DNA of 64,000 nucleotides from assembly GCA_029249345.1 (NCBI GenBank), contig JAQWHM010000011.1:124001-188000 (forward strand), read 5' to 3'. Numbering within the stretch: the stretch's first letter is position 1; the number at the start of each line of letters is the position of its first letter. The notes under the pieces were generated by a model. The model did no database searches, was not told the origin of the DNA, and was given only the letters and a program-made list of their open reading frames with translations. Source of the stretch: UBA10348 sp002469915 (GTDB lineage: Bacteria; Bacteroidota; Rhodothermia; Rhodothermales; UBA10348). The position numbers and the translations under genes were made by a program. Below are positions 53,093-62,786 of the stretch, piece after piece.

Positions 53093-53800
53093 TTACCTGG
53101 TCAAGATTTCGATATTGTCGAAGTCTGCTTCCGATACGGATTTCGTGTTGTCTGAATCCGACCAGAGACGCATATATAAAGGCTTGTTGGGCGGGTTTTC
53201 CTTGAAAACCCGCTTATAATCTGCTATCACATCACGCTCGACCCGGATCCAATCTCCCGATCCATCCAAATCCGAAGACACCACGATGACTTTCAGCTTT
53301 CCATACGAATAAATGGTGCCCACTGGTAAGGAACTCGAATACACGTATTTGATGATTTTGGGTCTTTTTAGTAAAAACCCCTCAATCGAAAAAACCACAT
53401 AGACACCAGCTCCTGAATCGTTCAGCTTATCCTTGTCTTCGCGTGCGCCTTTTGGCAGAATGTTCGCTCTCCAATCCCAGGCTAAGATCGGATGTTCTCG
53501 CAGATCCCATTCAAAACCATCGCCGTTTTTCTTGTTGATGTGAACGGCTTCTCCGCTGGAAAACGCCCTTACAAATCGACGACCGGCTTCGTGTTTAACG
53601 TAAAACCACTCATCATCGTCGATGAACTGCTCGGTAAGAGGGACCAATTTACCATTGTATTGAGCATTCCACTTTACGGGCAGGGCATCCTCGCCGTACG
53701 ACTCAAAATCATCGATGACTACTCGACCAGCCGACTGGGCATAGACCGGTATCTCACCCAGTAGAGCAAGCATGAGTATCACTAACAGGATTCTATTCAT
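53093..53800 (-). CDS. DUF3047 family periplasmic protein
   Basis: 235 residues from the ATG at 53800 (signal MNRILLVILMLALLGEIPVYAQ); an ATG two codons earlier is possible. The mature part follows the DUF3047 pattern: VVIDDFESY, a PVKWNAQ region, WDWRANILPKGAREDKDKLNDSGAGVYVVFSIEG, KYVYSSSLPVGT and WIRVERDVIADYKRVFKENPPNKPLYMRLWSDSDNT. Family function is unknown; a beta-sandwich carbohydrate-binding-like fold has been suggested for such domains but is not evident here. Convergent with uvrA, 16 bases apart. Confidence 0.85.
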   Translation of the reverse strand: MNRILLVILMLALLGEIPVYAQSAGRVVIDDFESYGEDALPVKWNAQYNGKLVPLTEQFIDDDEWFYVKHEAGRRFVRAFSSGEAVHINKKNGDGFEWDLREHPILAWDWRANILPKGAREDKDKLNDSGAGVYVVFSIEGFLLKRPKIIKYVYSSSLPVGTIYSYGKLKVIVVSSDLDGSGDWIRVERDVIADYKRVFKENPPNKPLYMRLWSDSDNTKSVSEADFDNIEILTR

Positions 53801-53938
53801 ACACATATAGCCGTGGTCAATGCTCTAAAAGCAACGGGGGTCCATAGACAGATTTAACGTTTTTTCCCTTCAAACTATTATGTAGTGGCGCCAGCCGTGT
53901 GCATATTACAAGCCTTGTTGAACTAGACCCTATTCTCC

Positions 53939-54736
53939 GTGTCCGACCGACCTCTTATATCATGCGTCATGGTAACTGCCGACAGACACGATCTGTGTCG
54001 CCGCGCGATCCGATCGTATCAAGAGCAGACTTGGGAAAATCGAGAATTGATCGTCTTGGATAATGGCAAGTCCCCGATGCAATCCCTGCTATCGGACCTG
54101 CCCGAGGCCCAGGTGAACTATCGCTACGTGGAAAATAACGAGCAAACCACGATTGGGGAATTGAGAAATCAATCTCTAGAAATGGTTTCTGGCGATGTGG
54201 TCGTTCCGCAGTGGGACGATGACGATTGGTCTGCTCCAGATCGACTAGAAACTCAACACGCAGCGCTAGTACGTGAACAAGCTGATGCCGTGACGCTTTA
54301 TGCGACACTAATGCACGTAGATGACCCTTTGTATTTTCACAAGCCGTTTTACGGTTTGCTTAAAGGAGGGGTGCCCCCCACGGTCATGCACCTAAGGGAT
54401 GACGAGGTGCGCTTTCCCGAACTTCGACGCACATCAGATACGCATTATAAGAATGTCTGGCGGCAGCGCAGGTATCATATTATGCCTATGAAGCATGCCC
54501 ACCTCCACCTCAGGTACTTCCATGGAGATAACCTGTGGGAACGAGATCACTTCATCCGCAGAATGCGCAATACACCTCAGGACCTGATTGCCTACGGATG
54601 GTGGAAGTTTGTGCGCCGCAATATCTTCGGGCATTCAAGATTCCAGATTTCAGCTGATGCACGGCATGCCTTTGCCACCTATTTGGATCACTCCCGCGAG
54701 TGCGACTTGTTTGCCGAGTTCCTCCAAAAGGCCTGA
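53939..54736 (+). CDS. Glycosyltransferase family 2-like protein
   Basis: 265 residues from a GTG start. The N-terminus (LISCVMVTADRHDLCRRAIRSYQEQTWENRELIVLDNG) and the acidic metal motif QWDDDDWSAPDRL are typical of GT-A family 2 enzymes; IGELRNQSLEMVSGDVVVPQWDD is the usual acceptor-to-metal stretch. The C-terminal half is His/Arg-rich and not clearly alignable. No membrane segment, so cytoplasmic or membrane-associated. Donor and acceptor unknown. Stands alone, convergent with the HTTM-like gene. Confidence 0.75.
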   Translation: MSDRPLISCVMVTADRHDLCRRAIRSYQEQTWENRELIVLDNGKSPMQSLLSDLPEAQVNYRYVENNEQTTIGELRNQSLEMVSGDVVVPQWDDDDWSAPDRLETQHAALVREQADAVTLYATLMHVDDPLYFHKPFYGLLKGGVPPTVMHLRDDEVRFPELRRTSDTHYKNVWRQRRYHIMPMKHAHLHLRYFHGDNLWERDHFIRRMRNTPQDLIAYGWWKFVRRNIFGHSRFQISADARHAFATYLDHSRECDLFAEFLQKA

Positions 54737-54755
54737 TTTAGCATCCGTCGCAGGC

Positions 54756-55631
54756 CTACGCCCGCCGTCTTCGTTCCAACATCTTGTCAATCCACTCATC
54801 CCAAGGAAAGGCCAAGATGATCAATTCGTAGACCGAAAGGATGAACAGAATGTCCATAGTCAGCCAAATGCCCACGTGTAGTCCCAAAATGGCCAGCATA
54901 ACCCACATTCGAGTGCGCCTGAACCAGACTAACCATGAAAACAGTTCTGCTATCAGGCCAAAAGCTAAAAACAGGGTAGCTATAAGTAGCGAGGATAAGG
55001 CCAACTCCTGAACGAAATTCAGCTCCACAAATCCGGAACGCGCAATTTCATCCACTGCTTTTTCGTTGATCCACATCCACAGATGACGTCCGTCCGACCA
55101 GGTGATACCCGAGGCTACCAACTTGCTAATCGCCGCGCTCGTGTACGCCAACCCAAGAAAGAAGTAGGTAAACCCTAATCCGAATCGACTCCTACTTGTC
55201 TCATCTGGATAAAACAATTGACCACAAGCGAATCCGAGTAACCCCATGCCGACCAAATTCGAGCTGTGGGGAATTTCTCCTAACGTGAAGCGCGCGGCAT
55301 ATTGAATGATCAAAAGCACAAAAGCGATCGCATAGGGCCAGCGCCCTAATCGGGCCCAACCAAGAAGTACGAGCACAGAAATAAGCCCCGCATTCCAGAG
55401 TGGCAGGGTATTGCCATGCATAAAGGAAATATCTACATACCGTGCGAGGCCTAGCGGTAGTACGATATCCGAAATCCGCAGCGTGTACTGGCCCCAAGTC
55501 CACGCCAGATACATCGTCCCCAATACGATGAACGATTCAAAAATCTTCCTGAAAATGATTTGACCGCTGGATTCCGCCCGATCAAATTCAAACAGGTTAT
55601 CCATCAAATTCCAATTCGGTGCCTGCCTCAT
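54756..55631 (-). CDS. HTTM-like multipass membrane protein
   Basis: 291 residues with about seven to eight hydrophobic segments. The overall pattern and the SKLVASGITWSDGRHLWMWINEKAV loop recall the HTTM (horizontally transferred transmembrane) domain family, which includes vitamin K-dependent gamma-carboxylase relatives; I do not see a catalytic lysine/histidine set, so no reaction is assigned. The start overlaps the stop of the upstream gene by 4 bases (ATGA), and the two likely work together. Confidence 0.65.
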   Translation of the reverse strand: MRQAPNWNLMDNLFEFDRAESSGQIIFRKIFESFIVLGTMYLAWTWGQYTLRISDIVLPLGLARYVDISFMHGNTLPLWNAGLISVLVLLGWARLGRWPYAIAFVLLIIQYAARFTLGEIPHSSNLVGMGLLGFACGQLFYPDETSRSRFGLGFTYFFLGLAYTSAAISKLVASGITWSDGRHLWMWINEKAVDEIARSGFVELNFVQELALSSLLIATLFLAFGLIAELFSWLVWFRRTRMWVMLAILGLHVGIWLTMDILFILSVYELIILAFPWDEWIDKMLERRRRA

Positions 55632-56107
55632 TGCTGCACCTCTGGATTAACCTGATCGCCCTTGGGAGACAATAAAACGTAGGGAGTTGCTTCTACGAGC
55701 ACTTCATGATCCTCAGTCAGCTCTCCCCGAACGCGATAGATCACGATCTGATATAAGGGCGTCTCGGATCCAAAAAACATGTTTCTGAGCGCGGCCACAC
55801 GTACGGAATCCCATATAGTCGTTTTTGAAACGAAATTTGCTAGATCAATGGGATCAACACCCATTTTTTTAACTGAAAATGGAGCCCCAGGTACATCCGC
55901 TAGTCCCACGACTTCCCATGAAGTGGAATCATCCTCTGGGAATTCGCGGACCAAAGATCGGGACCAGTTATTTCCGCCTTGAGAGAACATCGGATAGATG
56001 CTAAAAGGCCAGAACTCACCAAGATTAGTGGCTACCGTTACAGCGTACACCACGAGTACGACCGTACCTATGGTTCTCGCTTTTTTCGCCAGTGCCTTAC
56101 CGTTCAT
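55628..56107 (-). CDS. Membrane-anchored partner of the HTTM-like protein
   Basis: 159 residues. One N-terminal transmembrane helix (about 13-30) followed by FWPFSIYPMFSQ, a motif seen in small proteins next to HTTM-type genes in this phylum, then a soluble extracytoplasmic domain (GLADVPGAPFSVKKMGVDPIDLANFVSK... YQIVIYRVRG). Family name not recognised. Translationally coupled to the downstream HTTM-like gene. Divergent from the gene beginning around 56.1-56.2 kb, with almost no intergenic room. Confidence 0.7.
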   Translation of the reverse strand: MNGKALAKKARTIGTVVLVVYAVTVATNLGEFWPFSIYPMFSQGGNNWSRSLVREFPEDDSTSWEVVGLADVPGAPFSVKKMGVDPIDLANFVSKTTIWDSVRVAALRNMFFGSETPLYQIVIYRVRGELTEDHEVLVEATPYVLLSPKGDQVNPEVQQ

Positions 56108-56168
56108 TGCTGATCAATTGCGTAAATTGCGTGGTTTCGAGCCGTCCTGCCGTACTAGGTCCAACCAT

Positions 56169-57113
56169 TTGACCGAAAAAAAGACATTTCGAACGATATT
56201 TAGCCGGTTTTCCTCTTCCCCAAGAGGGAAACGGATTGTGGCCGCACTCCGAACGGTTCTCGGCATAGCCGTCGTTGGTCTTCTCTTTTGGCAGCTTTCC
56301 AACATTGGTTGGAGAGAAGTCATTAGCGAAATGCCGAAGACACCCTGGTTCTACGTAACAGTTGCTGTAATGTACGTTACGCTGCCGATTTTCGAGACTG
56401 GAATTTACGGTACTTTTTTCTCCGCCCCGCGTCGCGCTCTTTTTTCCGTATTTGTTCGCAAAAAAGTCCTCAATTCTGATCTCGTTGGTTATTCAGGGGA
56501 CGTGTTTGTGTTGTTCTGGCTCAAGGAGCGGCTAAACCTGACCGAAGGAAAAGTACTCCGGTTCATGGTGGACAATGGAATCACCTCCTCACTAGGTGCC
56601 TTTTCTGCAACCGGCATTCTTTTTGGGATTCTGCTAACCACAGGGTCCATCCGCATTGGAGACTTCATCGGAGACAATGACCCGATGCTCATCCTAGGGG
56701 CTATTCTGCTGGCCGCCGTCCTTATCGCAGTGGCATATCGGTTTCGTCGGACGATTTTCTCCCTTTCAGGAAAGGCGGTTTTAGGGATTTATCTAGCTCA
56801 TTTTATTCGCTTCATGCTGAATTTTGCCATGCAAATAACGCAGTGGTGGGTCGTCTTGCCAGATATGCCGTTTCACGTCTGGGGGACCATGTTGGCTATT
56901 GTTACCATATCCAACCGGCTCCCATTTGTCCCAGCCAGAGACCTGCTCGCAGCCAGTTTAATTCTCGGAATGCCAGGCGTCGTTGAAAGCTCTGGCCCAG
57001 CCATTGCAGCAATGCTCACGACCCGAATTGTGCTCGATCGAATTCTAAATCTGGGTCTTTTCGTTCCCCTTTCTTTGTCGGATCGAAAAAAAAGTGATAC
57101 CCAATCGACTTAA
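56169..57113 (+). CDS. LPG-synthase-TM/UPF0104-like membrane protein
   Basis: About 314 residues from a TTG at 56169; the start is uncertain because an in-frame ATG at 55998 lies inside the opposite-strand gene and other TTG codons lie near 56118. Seven or eight transmembrane segments begin with TVLGIAVVGLLFWQLSNIGWREVISEMPKTPWFYV, which resembles the start of lysylphosphatidylglycerol-synthase TM region (flippase-like) proteins. No soluble catalytic domain is attached. Possibly a lipid flippase-type protein. It precedes two GT4 genes on the same strand, so a role with polyprenyl- or lipid-linked sugars is possible. Confidence 0.55.
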   Translation: MTEKKTFRTIFSRFSSSPRGKRIVAALRTVLGIAVVGLLFWQLSNIGWREVISEMPKTPWFYVTVAVMYVTLPIFETGIYGTFFSAPRRALFSVFVRKKVLNSDLVGYSGDVFVLFWLKERLNLTEGKVLRFMVDNGITSSLGAFSATGILFGILLTTGSIRIGDFIGDNDPMLILGAILLAAVLIAVAYRFRRTIFSLSGKAVLGIYLAHFIRFMLNFAMQITQWWVVLPDMPFHVWGTMLAIVTISNRLPFVPARDLLAASLILGMPGVVESSGPAIAAMLTTRIVLDRILNLGLFVPLSLSDRKKSDTQST

Positions 57114-57196
57114 GCCGCGGCTACACCAATGTCGCAGACATTGAAGGATTTTCAAGAAGGTCATTAGAGTCCTTCTCCGACTTTAGGTGATATCAT

Positions 57197-58429
57197 TTGG
57201 CCCCAACTCCTCACATAGCTATTGAGCGCGATAAACGCGTTGCGCTTTTTACCGGTGCATACAACCACGTAGTAGATGGCGTTTCGTTGACGCTCAACCG
57301 CCTCGTGTCGTATTTGGAGTGCGAAGAGATACCTGTGCACGTATTCGCTCCGTCCGTAGACGATCCACCCATTGAGCATGCGGGTACGATGACCGACGTA
57401 CCTTCCTTTAATATGCCGGGCAGGCCTGAGTATCAGATTTCGTTTGGAATGAGTCCGCGCGTATTTCAGGAATTGGAGCAATTCAAGCCGACCATCGTCC
57501 ACATTGCCACACCTGACTTTTTAGGCCTTCAGGCGCTGAAATATGCTCGCAAGAGAAATATCCCAGTTGTCGCCTCCTATCATACCCATTTCAGTTCTTA
57601 TCTGGCCTACTACCGGATGCAGAAGCTCGAGGGCGCAATGTGGGCTTATTTGCGTTGGTTCTATGAGCGATGTGAACACCTTTACGTCCCCTCAAACTCT
57701 ATGGCAAACGTGCTCAAGGAGCATGGCATTGACAAGGGAATTGAATTGTGGCCAAGAGGTGTAGACGTCCGCTTGTTTAACCCCTCCAAACGTTCGATGT
57801 CTTGGCGCCGAGATCATGGATTTGCCGACGATGAAATAGTCGTTTCTTTCATCAGCCGTCTGGTCGTTGAAAAAGGACTCGATGTGTATGCCGATGTGCT
57901 GCAAAAATTAAAGGATGCTGGGAAAAACGTACGCGCACTCGTAGTAGGATCTGGTCCAGCAGAAGACATGCTGCGCGAGCGGTTTCCGCGAGCGCACTTT
58001 CTGGGACATCTTGAGGGAGAGGAATTGGCCAAAGCGTACGCCTCCTCAGACCTATTCCTATTCCCATCAACGACAGAGACCTTCGGCAATGTGACGCTCG
58101 AAGCCATGGCTAGCGGTATACCAACGTTGTGTGCCGACGCCACAGGAAGTAGCTCCCTTGTGGTGCACGAAAAAACAGGCTATCTGGCCATACCTGGGGA
58201 AATTGATTCATTTGTTGACTACGCATTGTGCCTCGTCAATAGTCTTGAAAAACGCCAAGAAATGGGCCTAGCCGCTCGCACGGAGGCTGAAACATATAGC
58301 TGGCGACGTATTCTGGGGAAAATTGATAGTTACTACGATCATATTTTGACACCTGCCCCCAGTGGCGATGGTCTTCAGGGCCCGAGCCCATCCCGTATGA
58401 CGACCAACGGTCTGGCTATTACTCCCTGA
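57197..58429 (+). CDS. Glycosyltransferase family 4 (glycolipid type)
   Basis: 410 residues from a TTG start at 57197. GT-B fold: RVALFTGAYNHVVDGVSLTLNRLV at the acceptor domain, VASYHTHFSSYLAYY, WPRGVDVRLFNPSKRS, then donor-domain VSFISRLVVEKGLDVYADVL, VVGSGPAEDMLRERFP and the EX7E motif FPSTTETFGNVTLEAMASGIPTL. The YHTHFSSYLAYY and RGVD motifs are typical of MgtA/DGDG-synthase-like enzymes that glycosylate diacylglycerol or phosphatidylinositol. Substrate not certain. Followed 22 bases later by another GT4. Confidence 0.85.
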   Translation: MAPTPHIAIERDKRVALFTGAYNHVVDGVSLTLNRLVSYLECEEIPVHVFAPSVDDPPIEHAGTMTDVPSFNMPGRPEYQISFGMSPRVFQELEQFKPTIVHIATPDFLGLQALKYARKRNIPVVASYHTHFSSYLAYYRMQKLEGAMWAYLRWFYERCEHLYVPSNSMANVLKEHGIDKGIELWPRGVDVRLFNPSKRSMSWRRDHGFADDEIVVSFISRLVVEKGLDVYADVLQKLKDAGKNVRALVVGSGPAEDMLRERFPRAHFLGHLEGEELAKAYASSDLFLFPSTTETFGNVTLEAMASGIPTLCADATGSSSLVVHEKTGYLAIPGEIDSFVDYALCLVNSLEKRQEMGLAARTEAETYSWRRILGKIDSYYDHILTPAPSGDGLQGPSPSRMTTNGLAITP

Positions 58430-58451
58430 TTCATTTTAGCTCCAGACTATA

Positions 58452-59570
58452 GTGCGACTGGTTTTTGTCACCCATTCTTTCTCGCCTCCTGATCGGCCAC
58501 TAGCCAACGTGGGAGGTATGCAGCGGGTTGCCATGGAATTGGACGCTGCATTGCAACGAAAACAAAGCAATGAGTTCAGTTATGATGCCATTCTACTGGT
58601 AGCCAGTTGGAAGTGGATTCATGTGTTGGTCGCTCCGTTTCTCATCAAGACCTTCTTCTCTCTCAGAAAACGTATAAAGAGAGGCGAGGTGGACGTTATC
58701 GTGTTTTCCAGTATGGTAACGGCCTGGTTAGCGTTACCCTTACGAAAACTGTTGAAACAGCACGGCGTGCGTGTCGCCTCAATCGTGCACGGCCTAGACG
58801 TAACCACCCCCAATGCTTTATACCAGAAAGTCGTACCTCACATATTTGGTGCGTTGGATATGGTATTGCCCGTAAGTGGCCCTACCGGAGAGGCGTGCGT
58901 AGAGCGCGGGCTCCCGCCCGCCAACGTCCGCGTTGTGAACAATGGTGTTGAACTAGATCGTTTCCCTCCATTTGAAATGCGTGCGGGAGCCCGCGCGAGC
59001 CATCCTTTCCGATCTGATCTGCCGAAGGATGCCATTTTGCTCACTTCTGTGGGCCGACAGGTTAAGCGCAAAGGATTTGCTTGGTTCATCGAACATGTGA
59101 TGCCTCGGCTTCCTGAACACGTTCACTATTGGTTGGGAGGAGATGGACCAGAAGGAGACGCTATTCAATCAGCGATAGATGCGAATCATTTAGGCTATCG
59201 AGTACGGCTTCTCGGTAGGCTCGGAGATGCCCAACTAACCAATCTGTATCAGAGCGCGGACCTGTTTCTCATGCCCAATATTCCGGTCCCTGGTGACATG
59301 GAGGGATTTGGCATTGTTATGCTAGAAGCCGCTATGAATGGTTTGCCAGTAGTTGCCGCTCGACTAGAAGGCATCAAAGAAGTTATCACCGTTGGTAAAA
59401 ATGGTTACTTCGTCGAGTCCGGAGATATAACGGGCTACACTGACCGAATCGTTACCCTAGATCTAGATCGAACCTCTCTAGGAGCTCTTTCAGACTCCTC
59501 TAGGGCGCATGTTGCCGAGACCTTCGGATGGGATGCCGTAGCGGAGCAATACTTGGGGCACCTCTCCTAG
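58452..59570 (+). CDS. Glycosyltransferase family 4
   Basis: 372 residues from a GTG start. GT-B fold: RLVFVTHSFSPPDRPLANVGGMQRVAMEL (acceptor-side loop with GGMQR), IVHGLDVTTPNALY, VVNNGVELDRFPPFE, TSVGRQVKRKGFAWFIEHVMPRLP, and the EX7E-like MEGFGIVMLEAAMNGLPVVAA. Cytoplasmic enzyme using an NDP-sugar; product unknown. Likely cotranscribed with the preceding GT4. Confidence 0.87.
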   Translation: MRLVFVTHSFSPPDRPLANVGGMQRVAMELDAALQRKQSNEFSYDAILLVASWKWIHVLVAPFLIKTFFSLRKRIKRGEVDVIVFSSMVTAWLALPLRKLLKQHGVRVASIVHGLDVTTPNALYQKVVPHIFGALDMVLPVSGPTGEACVERGLPPANVRVVNNGVELDRFPPFEMRAGARASHPFRSDLPKDAILLTSVGRQVKRKGFAWFIEHVMPRLPEHVHYWLGGDGPEGDAIQSAIDANHLGYRVRLLGRLGDAQLTNLYQSADLFLMPNIPVPGDMEGFGIVMLEAAMNGLPVVAARLEGIKEVITVGKNGYFVESGDITGYTDRIVTLDLDRTSLGALSDSSRAHVAETFGWDAVAEQYLGHLS

Positions 59571-59596
59571 CCAGAGCGAAATCTGTGGTTCAGCAT

Positions 59597-62086
59597 TTAG
59601 GTGGTTGCACGATTTTCAAGCCACTGCAAAAGAGCTGGCAGGAAAAGAAGCGCCGCTACCAATGTCGACCCGATTCCAAACACGGCTAACAATCCGATAG
59701 ATTCTAGTCCAGGATGAAAGCTGAGGAGTAACCCAGCAAACCCAACCATCGTCGTAAGCGAGCCCATCGCAACGTGTTCACCTGTGGAGCGCAATACCCG
59801 ACGTAAGGATCCCTTGCCCTCCTCTTGGTACCGATGCACGATGTGCACGCCGGCATCATTACCGATTCCGAGTACCGCTGGGAGCACAATCAAATTATAA
59901 AAATTTAGGCGCGCCTCGAACAGTTCAACCATCAACATCATCCAAAGCAAACCAACCATAAGAGGTAGTACCGCGAGACCCATCCAACGCAAGGTCCCAA
60001 AATTGAGATACATGAGACCCAGCACGATGATAAAGGTCGCTAATACCATCCAAGGAGCTTCACTACGCATCAGTTTCAGCATATCAGCTGCTACAAGCGA
60101 AGTTGAACCCGCATGGTAATCCATACCGTCGGCCGTCGTGATCGTCCCAACATCCTCAGAAAAAGCTATGGACTGACGTCCGTCCGAAAGACCTACAGAA
60201 GGGTAGATGATGACAAAATTACCCAGCTCCCCCGACTTGGAAGTGAACTGCTTACGTAAAAATGCGGGCACCTCTTCAAATGCAAGAACCCGAGATGTGC
60301 TCGATGCTCGGCGCAGTCTCTCCATGTCTTCTGATTCATCTAGCTCTAAAAATGAATCCGCCAGCTTTTCTCGGATACCCTCTAGACGGGATAACCGTTC
60401 TTTTTGAGCTCCTTCATTCATTGGAAACCGATCTTGAAGAGACTCAGCGCGCTGAATGGTCGGAGACAACGTATCGGTTTCAATTATTAAATTGACAGCC
60501 TGTGTGATCGGATCAATTTCCTCAACCGTATCGACTACGATGTACGCCGGATTTCGCCGGCGCTTGTCGTTGTAGACCTTCCGAACGATGTCCCGACGAG
60601 CTTCGTACTCCTCATAGCTGGGCTCCAGCTCTCCAAACCGATACTCGAAAGACACGCGGGGCAGCATGATAACAGCGGCCATGACCGCGAACACGCTCAG
60701 GGCGAGGATGACACGAACGGCGGGAAATGGTTTAGACAGCGCGACGGTTGGCTGCAATCGGGTTGAGGTGGCCTCTAGACGGAGCAGCCGAATTTTTTCG
60801 AAGACCGCAATTAGTGCCGGAAGAACGATTAACATCGCAATCAAGGCGAATAAAATACCTGTCCCCGCCATGAATCCGAACTGGGAAAACCCCCTAAAAT
60901 CAGCGACAACGAGGACAAACAAGGCTAGAGATGTCGTAAGGGCCCCAATCGTAATGGCCTGGCCCGTACTTAAGAATGTGGACTCGGCAGCATCAATGAC
61001 TGATTTGCCAAGCGCCCGTTCTTCCGAATACCGTGCGTAGAAGTGAATACCAAAGTCTATGCCTAGTCCGAACAAAACCAGACCAAGCGTAGATGTCATC
61101 AGGTTCAATTCGCCATACACGATAAATGCTAAGCCAAACGTCCATGAAAGACTCATCAAAAGAGGTAACCCAATTACAACGGCCATGACCGGCATTCGAG
61201 CAATTTCGGCAAGGAGAATGCGTCCTTTGAGGGTTCCACCTGCCCTAGCTGTATAGGATTTGTAGAAGAAGTACAACACGACCATCAGGAGAACAGCGAA
61301 AACACCCGACCCGAAAGAGTCCAGCACATCTTGTTGAATCGTCTTCACCTCAATCATCTGCCTAAGAAGGCGCCCCGCGAGAGTCACTTTCATTTCAGGA
61401 GCGATGGACGTCGGGTTTAATTCAGCGACCAGCTGCTCAAGGTCTGCATACGCTGACTCTATGAACTGGATGTCAGCGGCCTGCGCCGGAAAAAAGCGAA
61501 GCACCATCGTTAGACTATCGTCCGAAATAGGGTATTCCTTCGAAACGATTTCGTTGTAAATCGAGGCTAGCTCTTCACCTACCGAGTCTGGTTCTACATC
61601 TTCATCTTCGAGATCGAAGTAAAACGGTGAGGCTTCTAAACGGGCTTGCTCAATCTGATCATCCAGCCAGCCATCCAGTAAATCAAGTTCTGCCGGTGTC
61701 GCAAAATAGAGTGCATTGTCTTTCAGAAATTCCGTGTCCTTGCGGTATTCTACCCGCTGGAAGTACGGCTCCTCGTAGGACTCACCCTTAAGTGCGAGGA
61801 CGGCCGGAATGAGTTGCTCTGCGAATGCTTTGTTGGACTCGAACGAGTCACTTTCAATGGCAATGGCCGCTTCACTTTCTCCCCCAACCGTATCCCGCAA
61901 GCGCTCTAACGCTTGGGAGCTGGAGTATTCAGCCGGAATCAGATTAGCCAGATCGGTGTCAATGGTAAGCCGCATGGCTGACCGAACTCCGAAAACAGAA
62001 AACAACAAGGCGACCAAGAGGACGAGAGGTGCATACTTCACGACACCCCGGATCATTGGTCCAAGTCGATTGAAAAATGTATGCAT
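59597..62086 (-). CDS. MMPL/RND-family transporter with sterol-sensing-like domains
   Basis: 829 residues in two homologous halves, about 12 transmembrane helices: helix 1 near 15-33, then a large periplasmic loop, a five-to-six helix bundle (about 260-430), a second loop and a second bundle (about 665-825). Motifs such as LVLFGLGIDFGIHFYARYSEE and VLPAVLGIGNDAGVHIVHRYQEE carry the paired Asp residues of the proton relay, and the helices match the MMPL/SSD pattern. Related to HpnN-type transporters of hopanoids or other lipids; substrate unknown. Convergent with the GT4 pair, divergent from maoC. Confidence 0.88.
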   Translation of the reverse strand: MHTFFNRLGPMIRGVVKYAPLVLLVALLFSVFGVRSAMRLTIDTDLANLIPAEYSSSQALERLRDTVGGESEAAIAIESDSFESNKAFAEQLIPAVLALKGESYEEPYFQRVEYRKDTEFLKDNALYFATPAELDLLDGWLDDQIEQARLEASPFYFDLEDEDVEPDSVGEELASIYNEIVSKEYPISDDSLTMVLRFFPAQAADIQFIESAYADLEQLVAELNPTSIAPEMKVTLAGRLLRQMIEVKTIQQDVLDSFGSGVFAVLLMVVLYFFYKSYTARAGGTLKGRILLAEIARMPVMAVVIGLPLLMSLSWTFGLAFIVYGELNLMTSTLGLVLFGLGIDFGIHFYARYSEERALGKSVIDAAESTFLSTGQAITIGALTTSLALFVLVVADFRGFSQFGFMAGTGILFALIAMLIVLPALIAVFEKIRLLRLEATSTRLQPTVALSKPFPAVRVILALSVFAVMAAVIMLPRVSFEYRFGELEPSYEEYEARRDIVRKVYNDKRRRNPAYIVVDTVEEIDPITQAVNLIIETDTLSPTIQRAESLQDRFPMNEGAQKERLSRLEGIREKLADSFLELDESEDMERLRRASSTSRVLAFEEVPAFLRKQFTSKSGELGNFVIIYPSVGLSDGRQSIAFSEDVGTITTADGMDYHAGSTSLVAADMLKLMRSEAPWMVLATFIIVLGLMYLNFGTLRWMGLAVLPLMVGLLWMMLMVELFEARLNFYNLIVLPAVLGIGNDAGVHIVHRYQEEGKGSLRRVLRSTGEHVAMGSLTTMVGFAGLLLSFHPGLESIGLLAVFGIGSTLVAALLFLPALLQWLENRATT

Positions 62087-62345
62087 CTTAAAAAGTTAGC
62101 GGTCAGAGTCAATCACGAGTGCTTTTGCACGGAGGTCGTCGAACCCTCAGATCCCCCTTTAGGTTCGGAAAGAAGGTAGGGTTTAAGGGGTTAGATCGCG
62201 TTCTAGGTGCAATACTCTTGAATTTCATGCCTGCAACCTCGCCGAATAGCCTCATTGTGCCTTAGGTTTGCACATGATGATCGGACTCCGTTCAGGGCCC
62301 TTTTATCTTCTAAGGCATCCCCTTATTTCGAATCAGCACAAATCC

Positions 62346-62777
62346 ATGAGTATCAATCCGAACACCTACGACGCACTTGAAGTAGGGCAATCCGCTACCA
62401 TTACTCGATTTATTTCAGCTGCAGATGTTCAAACATTTGCTGACGTGACGGGAGACGACAATCCTATTCATATTAATGCTGAGTATGCTGAAACCACACG
62501 CTTTGGCAAGCCGATCGTGCATGGAATTTTCCTGCTTGGCATCATTTCCAAAGCTCTAGGTCGTGACTTTCCTGGTCCTGGATGCATCGCGGTCTCCATT
62601 CAGGCCCGTTTTCTGCGCCCCGTTCCGGTCGACTCTGAAATCACAGTTGAAGTGAAAGTGGCCGAAAAGATTGAAAAGTATCGCCACATTAAAATGAAAA
62701 CCTACATCTACCTGAACAAGAAGATGTGCGTGGGCGGCGAAGCTATTCTCATTCCCCCAGGAGAAACAACCATCTAG
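62346..62777 (+). CDS. MaoC-family hydratase
   Basis: 143 residues from the ATG at 62346 (MSINPNTYDALEVGQ); an ATG at 62268 would add 26 non-conserved residues. Hot-dog fold with the hydratase 2 motif: FADVTGDDNPIHINAEYAETTRFGKPIVHGIF supplies the D-x4-H catalytic pair and the GxxxxHG region. Predicted (R)-specific enoyl-CoA hydratase or related thioester hydratase/dehydratase in fatty acid or polyhydroxyalkanoate metabolism; the precise substrate is not visible. Monocistronic. Confidence 0.88.
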   Translation: MSINPNTYDALEVGQSATITRFISAADVQTFADVTGDDNPIHINAEYAETTRFGKPIVHGIFLLGIISKALGRDFPGPGCIAVSIQARFLRPVPVDSEITVEVKVAEKIEKYRHIKMKTYIYLNKKMCVGGEAILIPPGETTI

Positions 62778-62786
62778 TGCCAGCAG

